A stretch of DNA of 64,000 nucleotides, taken from contig CALFBP010000037.1 in the NCBI GenBank assembly GCA_937951625.1, forward strand, positions 1-64,000, written 5' to 3'. The notes under the pieces are model-generated. The model did not search any database, was not told the DNA's origin, and saw only the letters and a program-made list of their open reading frames with translations. Shown here one piece after another: positions 1-7,836 of the stretch (positions are counted from its first letter, which is position 1; each line of letters starts with the position of its first letter). A program made the translations under genes and the position numbers. The stretch is from an uncultured Thermoguttaceae bacterium (GTDB lineage: Bacteria > Planctomycetota > Planctomycetia > Pirellulales > Thermoguttaceae).

Positions 1-1074
1 TTGTGCAAACCCAGCGGTCGACGGGAGTAGGCCCAAGCAGACCATACTCAAAACCGAAACCCAAAAGGTACCGGCGTCTCGGACGTTTCTACCCGACATG
101 GGCCACTACTCCTGATTGGGCCAAACCACCTGGAAGCTCCATACCGGGCCACCCGGCTGGATCGGTTTGCGAAGGACCCAGGATCATTTGATCTTACGGC
201 CTTGGGCCCTTCATTTCCAAGCCTCGGAGCGCTCACTCTTTCCGACCATGGCAGGCTGGCGAAAGATGACTTATGCGCGATTATCTAACCCTAACTCACG
301 AACTGAAATCAAACCCAATTAACCTAAAATGGGAATTGTCGTACACCAATTTCAGGGAATCTTTGCGATTGATGGGCCGAAACCGTTTCGAAAGATTGAG
401 GTTCGTCGCTTTCGCATACGTCTAAGGGTTTATTTCGATCCCTCCTGTAATGGCAATGCGGCGATCGGAAAACCCGTTCATCGTCCAAGGCGATCATACC
501 GTTCTCGTTCAGGTCGGAAACCCGGCGTTAAGAGGAATCGCGAGCGGGTAGCACTGATGGCTTGTCCAGCAGTGCGACGGGAATTGGTTCAAACCGTTTT
601 AGTCGGGAGGTGTCCAGTGCCCGGTTTTCCTCGCAAGATTCCCCACCACAGCATTCCAATTCGGCGACTATCCAAGTTCTTGTGCTGGCGGAATTGTTCG
701 ACGCAGGCGATGAGCCCACCTCGACATTGCTGGTCAAGCCAGCGGCGGCGCCGGGTCGAGTAGCCCATGCCACCCTTGCTGGACAAGCTAACAAGGGCAC
801 TCGCCCACTCCAGCCCTGATGGACAAGCCGGCCAGAGGCGCCGGACGTCACCCTCCGCCCACTTTTCCAGCCGAGCGACTAGCGGAATAATTGTGCCAAC
901 CAGAATGTGCCTTTGAGAATCGGGGCAGTTCGCTTTGCGGACGAAGAGGCGCGAAGCCGGTTTTGGTTTCGTGGACCGAAACGAAAAGGCATATTCTTGT
1001 GTAGCTCGCCGTGGGCCTCGGAAAGGCCTGAGCAAGACTTTTGTTTCCAAACCTATTTTCCAGGAGAACAGCTC
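1..1074. other. Non-coding stretch with short repeats, no convincing gene
   Basis: Short open frames occur on both strands, but none shows a recognisable domain, a signal peptide or a good ribosome site. The stretch contains a small family of related 15-19 base repeats, listed separately, and otherwise nothing I can name. The last part carries the 5' leader of the peroxidase gene. Confidence 0.6.
560..828. repeat. Cluster of short degenerate repeats (GCTTGTCCAGCA-type)
   Basis: Four related copies of a motif close to GCTTGTCCAGCA are visible. One is on the plus strand at 560-574. Three are on the minus strand at 725-739 (GCTTGACCAGCAATG), 770-788 (GCTTGTCCAGCAAGGGTGG) and 810-828 (GCTTGTCCATCAGGGCTGG). 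The three minus copies are spaced about 40-50 bases apart. The first copy faces the others, so it could pair with them in a long hairpin. The copies are too degenerate and the spacers too short to be a CRISPR array. Confidence 0.5.
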
Positions 1075-1650
1075 ATGTCGTCGATAGGACCTTTCAGTGT
1101 TGCGTTTGGTTTCGCCTTCGTCTTGGCCTTGGCAAGTATCGCGAACGGCGAAAAGGTCTCGTCCGCGTTGGATTTCAAAGTGAAATCCATCAACGGCGAT
1201 GAGGTCGACTTGGGCGACTATCGTGGCAAAGTGCTATTGATCGTCAACGTGGCCAGCAAGTGCGGCCTGACGCCGCAGTACGAGCAATTGCAAGCCATGT
1301 ATAAGAAGTATGAACCCCAGGGGTTCGCAGTGCTTGCTTTCCCTTGCAATCAATTCGGCCAGCAGGAACCGGGCACGCCGGATGAAATCAAACAGTTTTG
1401 CAAAGTGAACTACGGCGTGACCTTCCCCTTGTTTGCGAAGATCGAGGTCAATGGCGACGGGGCTGCGCCGCTTTACAAGTATCTCACGTCGCTGGACGTC
1501 CAGCCCGCGGGCTCGGGGAAGATCTCGTGGAACTTCGAGAAGTTCGTCATCGGCCGCAATGGACAGGTCGTGGCCCGCTTCGCTCCACGCACGAAACCAG
1601 ACGATCCTGAGCTGGTGCGGGTCATCGAGGCCGAACTGGCCAAGAAGTAA
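1075..1650 (+). CDS. Exported glutathione peroxidase family protein (Cys type)
   Basis: A thiol peroxidase of the glutathione peroxidase family, 191 residues, that would reduce hydroperoxides. Residues 1-25 form a signal peptide, so it probably acts outside the cytoplasm. The catalytic set can be placed by family spacing: Cys63 in VASKCGL, Gln97 in the FGQQEPG segment, and Trp152-Asn153 in SWNFEKF. The peroxidatic residue is encoded by TGC, so this is the cysteine form and not a selenoprotein. Cys109 sits where Cys-type peroxidases carry the resolving cysteine, which suggests thioredoxin rather than glutathione as reductant (inference). The frame stays open further upstream, but the ATG at 1075 follows an AGGAGA ribosome site and begins the signal peptide. 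No partner gene is adjacent. Confidence 0.93.
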   Translation: MSSIGPFSVAFGFAFVLALASIANGEKVSSALDFKVKSINGDEVDLGDYRGKVLLIVNVASKCGLTPQYEQLQAMYKKYEPQGFAVLAFPCNQFGQQEPGTPDEIKQFCKVNYGVTFPLFAKIEVNGDGAAPLYKYLTSLDVQPAGSGKISWNFEKFVIGRNGQVVARFAPRTKPDDPELVRVIEAELAKK

Positions 1651-2038
1651 GGATTGAGGAAGGCCACGACTCGCTTCGCTCCATGCGTGGCGGGAGACGG
1701 CTGCGGGGTGGAGGCTTGGCGGGCTGGTGATGGGCTCTGCCTTCCCCGGCGCCATGCTGCCCCCCAAGCTACGCGGAAATTCGCGGGCGCGAGCAGTTTT
1801 TCCAGCCCGCGGCCGCTCGCGTCTTGCCCGCGTTATGAGGAATCGCCAAGATTAAATCTCTAAAAGGCGGCCCGCAAGATCGGCATCCGCTGGGGCAACC
1901 GGTTGGACCTCGGCTGATCAGCAAGAAGGGCTTCGAGTCGCAGGATAATCGTCCGAGGAGGTCCTTGTTGGGCAGTTTATGGCACGCGAAGCCGCTGCTC
2001 AGCGGCCGTGGCTTGTATCCAGTGGAAAAGGGCATTCG
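1651..2038. other. Intergenic region before mntP
   Basis: No gene is recognisable here. I looked for a manganese-sensing yybP-ykoY riboswitch, which often precedes mntP, and could not convincingly find its conserved loops. A GAGGAGGT sequence at about 1956-1963 is followed by an ATG at 1979 that is in frame with mntP, but family alignment favours the TTG at 2039. Confidence 0.4.
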
Positions 2039-2599
2039 TTGAACGGGCTCACCATTCTCGGGATCGCGTTCGGGTTGGCCATGGACGCATTTGCAGTGTC
2101 CGTGGCGGCGGGCCTGACCCTGGAGCAAGTCACTGCGAGACACCGTTTCCGCCTGGGATTCCACTTCGGCCTGTTTCAGTTTCTCATGCCGCTTCTCGGC
2201 TGGCTGGCTGGAAAGGGAATCGCAGCGCAGGTGCAGGCGTTCGATCACTGGGTAGCGTTCGGCCTGCTGTGTCTGGTGGGGGGAAAAATGATTTGGGAGT
2301 CTCGGGCGACGCACGAGGCACCGTCAGTTTCTCGCCATGATCCAACACGAGGCTGGTCCTTGGTCACGCTCTCCGTCGCCACCAGCCTCGACGCCTTGGC
2401 CGTGGGGTTCAGCATGGCAGCCCTGGGCGTTTCCGTCTGGAGTGCGAGTATTATCATTGGGTTAGTGGCGGGAGGTATGACGGTTGTGGGGTTGGGGCTC
2501 GGCCAACGTTTGGGAAGTGGCTGCGGACGCTGGGCTGAACGCGTCGGTGGGCTGGTGCTGGTGGGTATTGGAACCAAAATCCTGGTTTCGCACCTGTGA
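2039..2599 (+). CDS. mntP: Manganese efflux pump MntP
   Basis: A small integral membrane protein of the MntP family, which exports Mn(II). It has about six hydrophobic segments in two halves, each with a signature: GLAMDAFAVS near residue 15 and TSLDALAVGFS in the second half. Both carry the conserved membrane aspartate. I chose the TTG at 2039 (186 residues) because the distance from it to the MDAFA motif equals that in E. coli MntP and an AAAAGGG ribosome site lies 6 bases upstream. An in-frame ATG at 1979 would add 20 polar residues with no counterpart in the family. It stands alone. Confidence 0.92.
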   Translation: MNGLTILGIAFGLAMDAFAVSVAAGLTLEQVTARHRFRLGFHFGLFQFLMPLLGWLAGKGIAAQVQAFDHWVAFGLLCLVGGKMIWESRATHEAPSVSRHDPTRGWSLVTLSVATSLDALAVGFSMAALGVSVWSASIIIGLVAGGMTVVGLGLGQRLGSGCGRWAERVGGLVLVGIGTKILVSHL

Positions 2600-2660
2600 A
2601 AAGCAGCCCGGACTGCCCAAAACCCTAGGCCCTGCCATCCGATGATCCAGAGTGGCTTTC

Positions 2661-3707
2661 TTAGAAGGCGAATTCCACACTCGCCGTGGCCCCGTGCAGG
2701 AAGGCCGTACCCAAGTCGAGTTGGGCCGAAGGAGCGGTGAGGTCGGTTTTGCGGCTTTGGTTCGGCGCTAAAGCGACATGGCTCAGCCAGATCAACTCAT
2801 ATCCACCGCGGAGCGCGAAGGCCCGATTGATCCGATAGACAATCGTCAGCCCGGCCTCGCCGGCAAAGGCCGGCCCATCCCGCCCGGCTCGCACGCTGGA
2901 TCCGAGAAGCGGCGAGACCGTGGCTTGCGCGGCGTGATTGCCGTAGATGCCCGCCTTGATCAGACCATCCACCCGAAATGCCCCTCCCGCACCCATCACA
3001 TACGGCTCCGCCCCGATTTGAAAACCGTAAAGGTAGTTGTTTGTACGGTTTCCTAAGAGCAGGACCGAAGGCACGGAGTCGGTCTGCCAAAGCTCGAACC
3101 GTTCGTGCAACTGAAGACCGCGAAAGCCCAACACCAAAGGCATTCCCTCGGTCACCAGCGGCAGCACGTTGATCTCGAAACTATAAAGCCGCGAGGCGTA
3201 ATCGAGTTGCTCGGACGCTGCCGGCAGGGTCGCCCCGAAGCCCTCGAAACGCACCCCGCCACCTCCAACGTCGGTCACCACGCGGGAGGCCTTCCAATCG
3301 GTCACCCCGAAATATCGGGTCTCGATGCCCAGGGCGTTTTTCATCCGCACGATCGCTGTGACGTCCAAACCGAACCTTGTTCCCAGGTCGAGCTCACCCG
3401 CGTCGACGAGAAGACCGTCGTTGCTCTGGCTATAAAGTTTGCTGGTCGGCGCAGCCTGCGCGCGACTCCGCGTCAGGAATATTCCGCCGACCTGAAAGCT
3501 CCCAAAGAGGGCCGGAATCCGCACCCCTTCGTTGCAGAGCTGAAGTTCCCAATCCGGCAGCAACGTTTCACGGTCCCAAAACGTTGGTTGCTCAACTGAG
3601 CCATCACGGAGGTCAATCGTCGTTGCCGAGCGCAAATCGCCATTTCCGGCAATCGCGTACGACCCAAGTGCCAGCCAGGCCAACAGTTTTGCAGCGAGTC
3701 GAAACAT
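2661..3707 (-). CDS. Exported beta-barrel-like outer membrane protein
   Basis: 348 residues with an N-terminal signal peptide (MFRLAAKLLAWLALGSYAIAG). The rest is rich in alternating aromatic and polar residues, as in a beta-barrel, and the chain ends in Phe (VEFAF), the usual last residue of outer membrane barrels. Segments such as GSFQVGGIFLTRSRA, LDLGTRFGLDVTAIVRM and IETRYFGVTDW resemble large families of planctomycete barrel proteins (BBP7-like), though I cannot prove membership. No transport or enzymatic function can be assigned. It is convergent with mntP. Confidence 0.75.
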   Translation of the reverse strand: MFRLAAKLLAWLALGSYAIAGNGDLRSATTIDLRDGSVEQPTFWDRETLLPDWELQLCNEGVRIPALFGSFQVGGIFLTRSRAQAAPTSKLYSQSNDGLLVDAGELDLGTRFGLDVTAIVRMKNALGIETRYFGVTDWKASRVVTDVGGGGVRFEGFGATLPAASEQLDYASRLYSFEINVLPLVTEGMPLVLGFRGLQLHERFELWQTDSVPSVLLLGNRTNNYLYGFQIGAEPYVMGAGGAFRVDGLIKAGIYGNHAAQATVSPLLGSSVRAGRDGPAFAGEAGLTIVYRINRAFALRGGYELIWLSHVALAPNQSRKTDLTAPSAQLDLGTAFLHGATASVEFAF

Positions 3708-3834
3708 GGCGCGCGGCCCATTCCAAGGCCGCGGATCATATCGACCAAGTCGATTCGAGTCTAGTTAGAATGGGTAAAATCGGAAGTTTGGAGGTCCATG
3801 CCGATGGGGCGCGCCGATTGCACCCAAAAGGCGG

Positions 3835-4650
3835 TTAAAAAAACCTCGCCCAGATATACACCGCCGCCAAGACGCCTCCGCCCAAGGCAATGACCGCCAA
3901 GAGAACGAGAACTTGGGCAGCCGTTGAGGGAGTTGGATGTGGCGCTTGAAGCACGGTCGGAGCCAGAAAATCATCTCGGGGAGGATAGGGATCCGGTCCC
4001 AAGAGTGTATCGGGCGATTCGATGGTGGGATACATCTTGGCGGGAAAGACATCCCGCGCCGTCTTCCAATCCGTCCAACCGTCGCGCCAGACCATGCTCT
4101 CGGGCGGAATTCGCCCCTCGGCAAGCCACGTTCGCATCACTTCGTTGGTGGCTGGGCCGAACTGGCCACCACTCGGTGGGGAGACATACCATGTCGCGTT
4201 GGGCGACTCGCCGAAAGGGTCTGAAGTGCTCGGCGACGGAGAGGATGGAACGTTCAGCGGGATGGCGGCAGGCGAATGCAGCGACCCCGCCGGGAGCAAC
4301 TCGCCGGTGCCTTGCACGGGCGCAGCCTCCGAGGCCAGGGAGGGCAAAGGCGGCGGCTCCATCCCAAGCGGCTCCGGAACCGGTCGGAGGCCTTTCTTGC
4401 GCGGAACGGCGGCCCCATCGCCATATCCGCCGAAGCTCGAAACTTGGCCGCCGGCTTTCTCGACCTGACCCTCCTGAGAAAACTCGTTCACCTTCGGACT
4501 GGCGCTCGGCTTCTTTTTCGAGCTGGGCCGGGTGCTTTGCAAAGGGATATCCACCGAACACCCACAATGCGGACAAATCCCCCGCTTTCCCGCCTGGAAA
4601 GCCTTTACATGGAGCTTGCACCCGTTGGGACAATAGAAGCGAATGCCCAT
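3835..4650 (-). CDS. Zinc-ribbon and GYF_2 domain membrane protein
   Basis: 271 residues. The N-terminus holds a zinc-ribbon-like part with Cys8, Cys12, Cys26 and Cys29 (CPNGC and CPHC). A Pro/Ser-rich linker follows. Next is a GYF_2 (DUF4339) domain marked by TWYVSPPSGGQFGP and the WRDGWTDWKTA segment. One C-terminal membrane helix (VLVLLAVIALGGGVLAAVY) anchors it. GYF_2 domains are protein-binding modules that are very common in planctomycetes, and the partner is unknown. A TATAAT element ends 6 bases before the ATG, so the mRNA may be nearly leaderless. Confidence 0.85.
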   Translation of the reverse strand: MGIRFYCPNGCKLHVKAFQAGKRGICPHCGCSVDIPLQSTRPSSKKKPSASPKVNEFSQEGQVEKAGGQVSSFGGYGDGAAVPRKKGLRPVPEPLGMEPPPLPSLASEAAPVQGTGELLPAGSLHSPAAIPLNVPSSPSPSTSDPFGESPNATWYVSPPSGGQFGPATNEVMRTWLAEGRIPPESMVWRDGWTDWKTARDVFPAKMYPTIESPDTLLGPDPYPPRDDFLAPTVLQAPHPTPSTAAQVLVLLAVIALGGGVLAAVYIWARFF

Positions 4651-4656
4651 AAAGGC

Positions 4657-4662
4657 ATTATA
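4657..4662 (-). promoter_or_regulatory. Possible -10 element of the GYF_2 gene
   Basis: A perfect TATAAT lies on the minus strand just before the ATG at 4650. A TTGTTT at 4683-4688 could be a -35 element, but the 20-base spacer is long. Transcription would begin at or next to the start codon. Confidence 0.35.
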
Positions 4663-4984
4663 ATTCTGGGCGCAAACTATCGAAACAAACCTGAAAAATT
4701 AAAGGCCCGGCCTATAAACTCGCCTCTCCCGATTGGTGCAGAGCGGGGATGCTCCGATAGGCCCTTAGCTCGCCTTTTGTTATTTTTTACGAAGCGGCAA
4801 CGACCGAACTGCCATCGGCAAAAAAGCCCGTTGCTCGCAAAAGCAGGCGACTTATTGTTTCGGGTCACCACACCGGGTGAACCAGAAAGGAGACGCCAAT
4901 CCGAGGAGGAGTTGGCGCGGCGGAGGCGCGGCCCCAAGACTCCCCTCGACCTAGCACACAGGCGGTTCGGCGCGCTTTTAACCT

Positions 4985-5020
4985 CGTTTCCCAGGAAGAA
5001 ACTCGTCTTCCTGGGAAACG
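4985..5020. repeat. Perfect inverted repeat, 14-base arms
   Basis: The arms CGTTTCCCAGGAAG and CTTCCTGGGAAACG flank an 8-base loop. It lies about 140 bases beyond the 3' end of gdhA. Neither strand shows a T-tract after the stem, so it may be a transcript-stabilising hairpin or a protein site rather than a classical terminator. Confidence 0.6.
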
Positions 5021-5159
5021 CTGGTTATAGCTCAACCGAGTTCGCGTCCTTCTTCATCATCGCCGGCGACGGCCCGTGAAGGACCGCGGGGAATCACTCC
5101 CTGCCCCGTCTCCGGCGGACTCCGGCGGCGTTTCCCGCCGACTGTCGAACGGCGCCGTT

Positions 5160-6548
5160 TCATACGACGCCTTGGGCGAGCATGGCGTCGGCCACCTTGA
5201 TGAACCCGGCCACGTTGGCGCCCTGGACGTAATTTACCCAGTCTCCGACTTTGCCGTACCGCACGCAGTTTTCGTGGATCGACTTCATGATATTCTGAAG
5301 CTGGTGGTCCACTTCGTCGCGCGAGCGCCGCATGCAACCGCTGTTTTGATTCATTTCCAGGCCCGACACGGCCACGCCGCCAGCATTGGCCGCCTTGCCT
5401 GGTCCGTAGCAAATCTTGGCTTCAAGGAAGACGCGAACACCCTCGGGCGTGGTCGGCATGTTGGCGCCCTCGCAGACGCAGTGGCAGCCGTTGGCTACGA
5501 GCATCTTGGCATCCTCGCCGTCGATCTCGTTCTGGGTTGCGCTGGGGAAGGCCAAATCGCACTTGACCCACCAGGGCTTCTTGCCAGGGTAGTACTTGGC
5601 GGTCTTGAATCGTTCGGCATATTCGGAAATCCGCCCACGACGGACCTCTTTGAGCTCCATGACCCAGGCGAGCTTCTCTTCGTCGATCCCGGCTTCATCG
5701 ACGATCGTTCCGCCGGAGTCCGAAAGCGTGATTGGCTTGGCGCCGAGCTGTAAGAGTTTTTGGACGGTGTACTGGGCCACGTTGCCCGACCCCGACACCG
5801 CCGCCGTCTTGCCGCGGATCCCCTCGCCGCGTTGGGCCAGCATTTCCTGGGCGAAGTAGACGGCCCCATAGCCGGTGGCCTCGGGTCGCATCACCGAACC
5901 GCCGTATTGGATGCCCTTTCCAGTCAAGACGCCGCAGAACCGGGCCGTCATCTTCTTGTATTGTCCAAACAAAAATCCGATTTCCCGCCCGCCGACGCCG
6001 ATGTCGCCGGCCGGGACGTCGATGTCGGGCCCGATATGGCGGGCCAATTCGGTCATAAAGGCCTGGCAGAACCGCATGACTTCACCGTCGCTCTTGCCTT
6101 TGGGATCGAAATCCGATCCTCCCTTGGCCCCGCCCATGGGCAGCGTCGTCAGACTATTCTTGAACACCTGTTCAAACGCAAGGAACTTCAACACGCTCAA
6201 GGTCACCGTCGGGTGGAACCGCAAGCCGCCCTTGTAGGGACCGATCGCACTGTTCATCTGAACGCGATAGCCGCGATTGATCTGAATCTCGCCGCGGTCG
6301 TCCACCCAGGGAACGCGGAACATGATGACCCGTTCCGGCTCGACCATGCGTTCCAGAATCTTCGCCTTGCGATAGGCAGGGTTAGCCTGCACGACGGGCA
6401 TGATCGACTCGACGACCTCGCGCACGGCTTGATGAAATTCAGGCTGGCCAGGGTTCTTGGCCACGACATAGGCCATGAACTCTTCCACGGCATTGGGGCC
6501 CTTGCGAACGGTGTCTTCCAACGACATCGAGTTTGACGACTGGGACAT
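5160..6548 (-). CDS. gdhA: NADP-type glutamate dehydrogenase
   Basis: 462 residues, the usual length for hexameric bacterial glutamate dehydrogenases. It makes glutamate from 2-oxoglutarate and ammonium. Substrate-site signatures are PYKGGLRFHP (Lys106), PMGGAKGGSDFDPKG (catalytic Lys142) and PAGDIGVGGREIGF. The nucleotide domain has a Rossmann motif, SGSGNVAQY. The extended N-terminal helix region and the close match to the E. coli type point to NADPH-linked ammonium assimilation. The ATG at 6548 follows AGGAGAGAAAGGA. The gene stands alone. Confidence 0.95.
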   Translation of the reverse strand: MSQSSNSMSLEDTVRKGPNAVEEFMAYVVAKNPGQPEFHQAVREVVESIMPVVQANPAYRKAKILERMVEPERVIMFRVPWVDDRGEIQINRGYRVQMNSAIGPYKGGLRFHPTVTLSVLKFLAFEQVFKNSLTTLPMGGAKGGSDFDPKGKSDGEVMRFCQAFMTELARHIGPDIDVPAGDIGVGGREIGFLFGQYKKMTARFCGVLTGKGIQYGGSVMRPEATGYGAVYFAQEMLAQRGEGIRGKTAAVSGSGNVAQYTVQKLLQLGAKPITLSDSGGTIVDEAGIDEEKLAWVMELKEVRRGRISEYAERFKTAKYYPGKKPWWVKCDLAFPSATQNEIDGEDAKMLVANGCHCVCEGANMPTTPEGVRVFLEAKICYGPGKAANAGGVAVSGLEMNQNSGCMRRSRDEVDHQLQNIMKSIHENCVRYGKVGDWVNYVQGANVAGFIKVADAMLAQGVV

Positions 6549-7836
6549 GTTGTCCTTTCTCTCCTGAAGGTTTGCAAAAGTGGTGAATTACAGTCGAGGT
6601 TACGCTTTCATGTCGCTACGCAGGTTTCAGGCCATTTGCTGCGAATGAGATCTTTGAGGAATATGCCCATTTCCCGTGGTGTCTTTGGCGTGTCCGTTAA
6701 ATTTGCGCGGTGGGAACCTCAGCCGACCATCGTTGCCAGTGTTGGATCGTCTTGGCCGCCTCTTCGACGATCGCCGGGCAGAGGGCGACTCGAAACCACG
6801 AACTCCGCTCCAACGCCGCTGCTACCAGCGTACGCACTTGGCACACCGTGAACTCTGAATTCTTCTCCCCTTTTTTCGAGCCTGGGCCGAGAACAGGTAG
6901 CTATCAAACTGCTGTTAAGGTGCCGTTTCAATGCCAGCCAGAGGCGTTCATAGCATCGTCCCCTGGATGACGCGGCATCTCCGTTGACTCTCCATTTTCA
7001 CCAATTCACGCAGCAACAATCTTGCGCCGTGACACGCTCGTCCCGGTGAGTAACAGGGCAACCATCTTCGTTGTCCCATCTGCATTCGGTCTCCACGGTA
7101 ACCGCTAAGAAAGTAGACGTGTCGAACCTGGCTGACAGCCCGAGGCCAGCCCCCTAGCTCCCATCGCGTAACGCTAGATGTTCAGGTGGGAGTATTTCTC
7201 CGAATCTGTTTTGGGTCCACCGGCAGAGACCTCGCCGAATGGACTAGGATAGCTTAGATCGCGGCCGCGAAACGAGGTCTGGAACTCCTCGCAGTTGCCC
7301 TGGCAGCCGTCCACATTCCGCCAGCAAAGGTCTGGCTGCGGCGCCCCGCTCCGCAACGCCCGGTTCTTGGTCTGCGTCAGGTCGCTGGCATTGGGTTGTT
7401 ACAGAGTCAGCAAACACACTCTTCGCCACGGTCCCGCATTCGGATCAATCCCTGAAGTAGTCATTCTATCAACCGATGGAGTATTATACACCCGCCAAAC
7501 AGCTTATATTTAACATTAGTCATACTTATATTTTTTGGCGTGTCGTAGATGCTGTGCATGAAGCCATCGCTTGAAATTCGTCTGGCCAGATCGGCAGGAG
7601 GGTGGATCGATTTGGTTACTCTTGCTCCAATGGTGAGCTTTGGTACGCCGCCTGTCCACGCCGTACCCCAAAAAGGGAATCAGACAACTTGGGGAGGCCG
7701 CTGCTATACCGATCAGGCGGACAATGTTGACTGGCGAACGACGGGCTTTTCGAGTAGGCTCATAAATTCGTGGGCCTCGGCTTCGAGGCAAATGGTTTTT
7801 GCCAACCTTGGTTTTGTCTTAGCTCCCCCCCGGCAC
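6549..7836. other. 1.3 kb region without a convincing gene
   Basis: Several short frames exist, none with a recognisable domain. Around 7460-7545 the sequence becomes markedly AT-rich (TATTATACACC, CTTATATTTAAC, TTATATTTTTT), unlike its surroundings, and may hold the promoter of the EF-G gene. The EF-G frame is open back to 7549, but the 96 extra residues are not EF-G-like. Other than this I see nothing. Confidence 0.5.

Larger units (their letters stand above)
4651..5159. other. Intergenic region with a strong inverted repeat
   Basis: No gene is supported. The stretch holds the TATAAT element upstream of the GYF_2 gene and the 14-base-arm inverted repeat at 4985-5020. The remainder shows nothing recognisable. 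Confidence 0.5.

Noticed and set aside
463-528. EF-hand-like stretch DLNENGMIALDD on the minus strand
   Set aside because: It fits a calcium loop, but a stop codon lies just upstream and nothing EF-hand-like follows; probably chance.
560-828. CRISPR array
   Set aside because: Repeats are short, degenerate and of mixed orientation, with no cas genes in the window.
1255-1270. Possible selenocysteine site in the glutathione peroxidase
   Set aside because: The active-site codon is TGC, so it is cysteine.
1860-2038. yybP-ykoY manganese riboswitch before mntP
   Set aside because: The expected conserved loops could not be found by eye. A covariance search would settle it.
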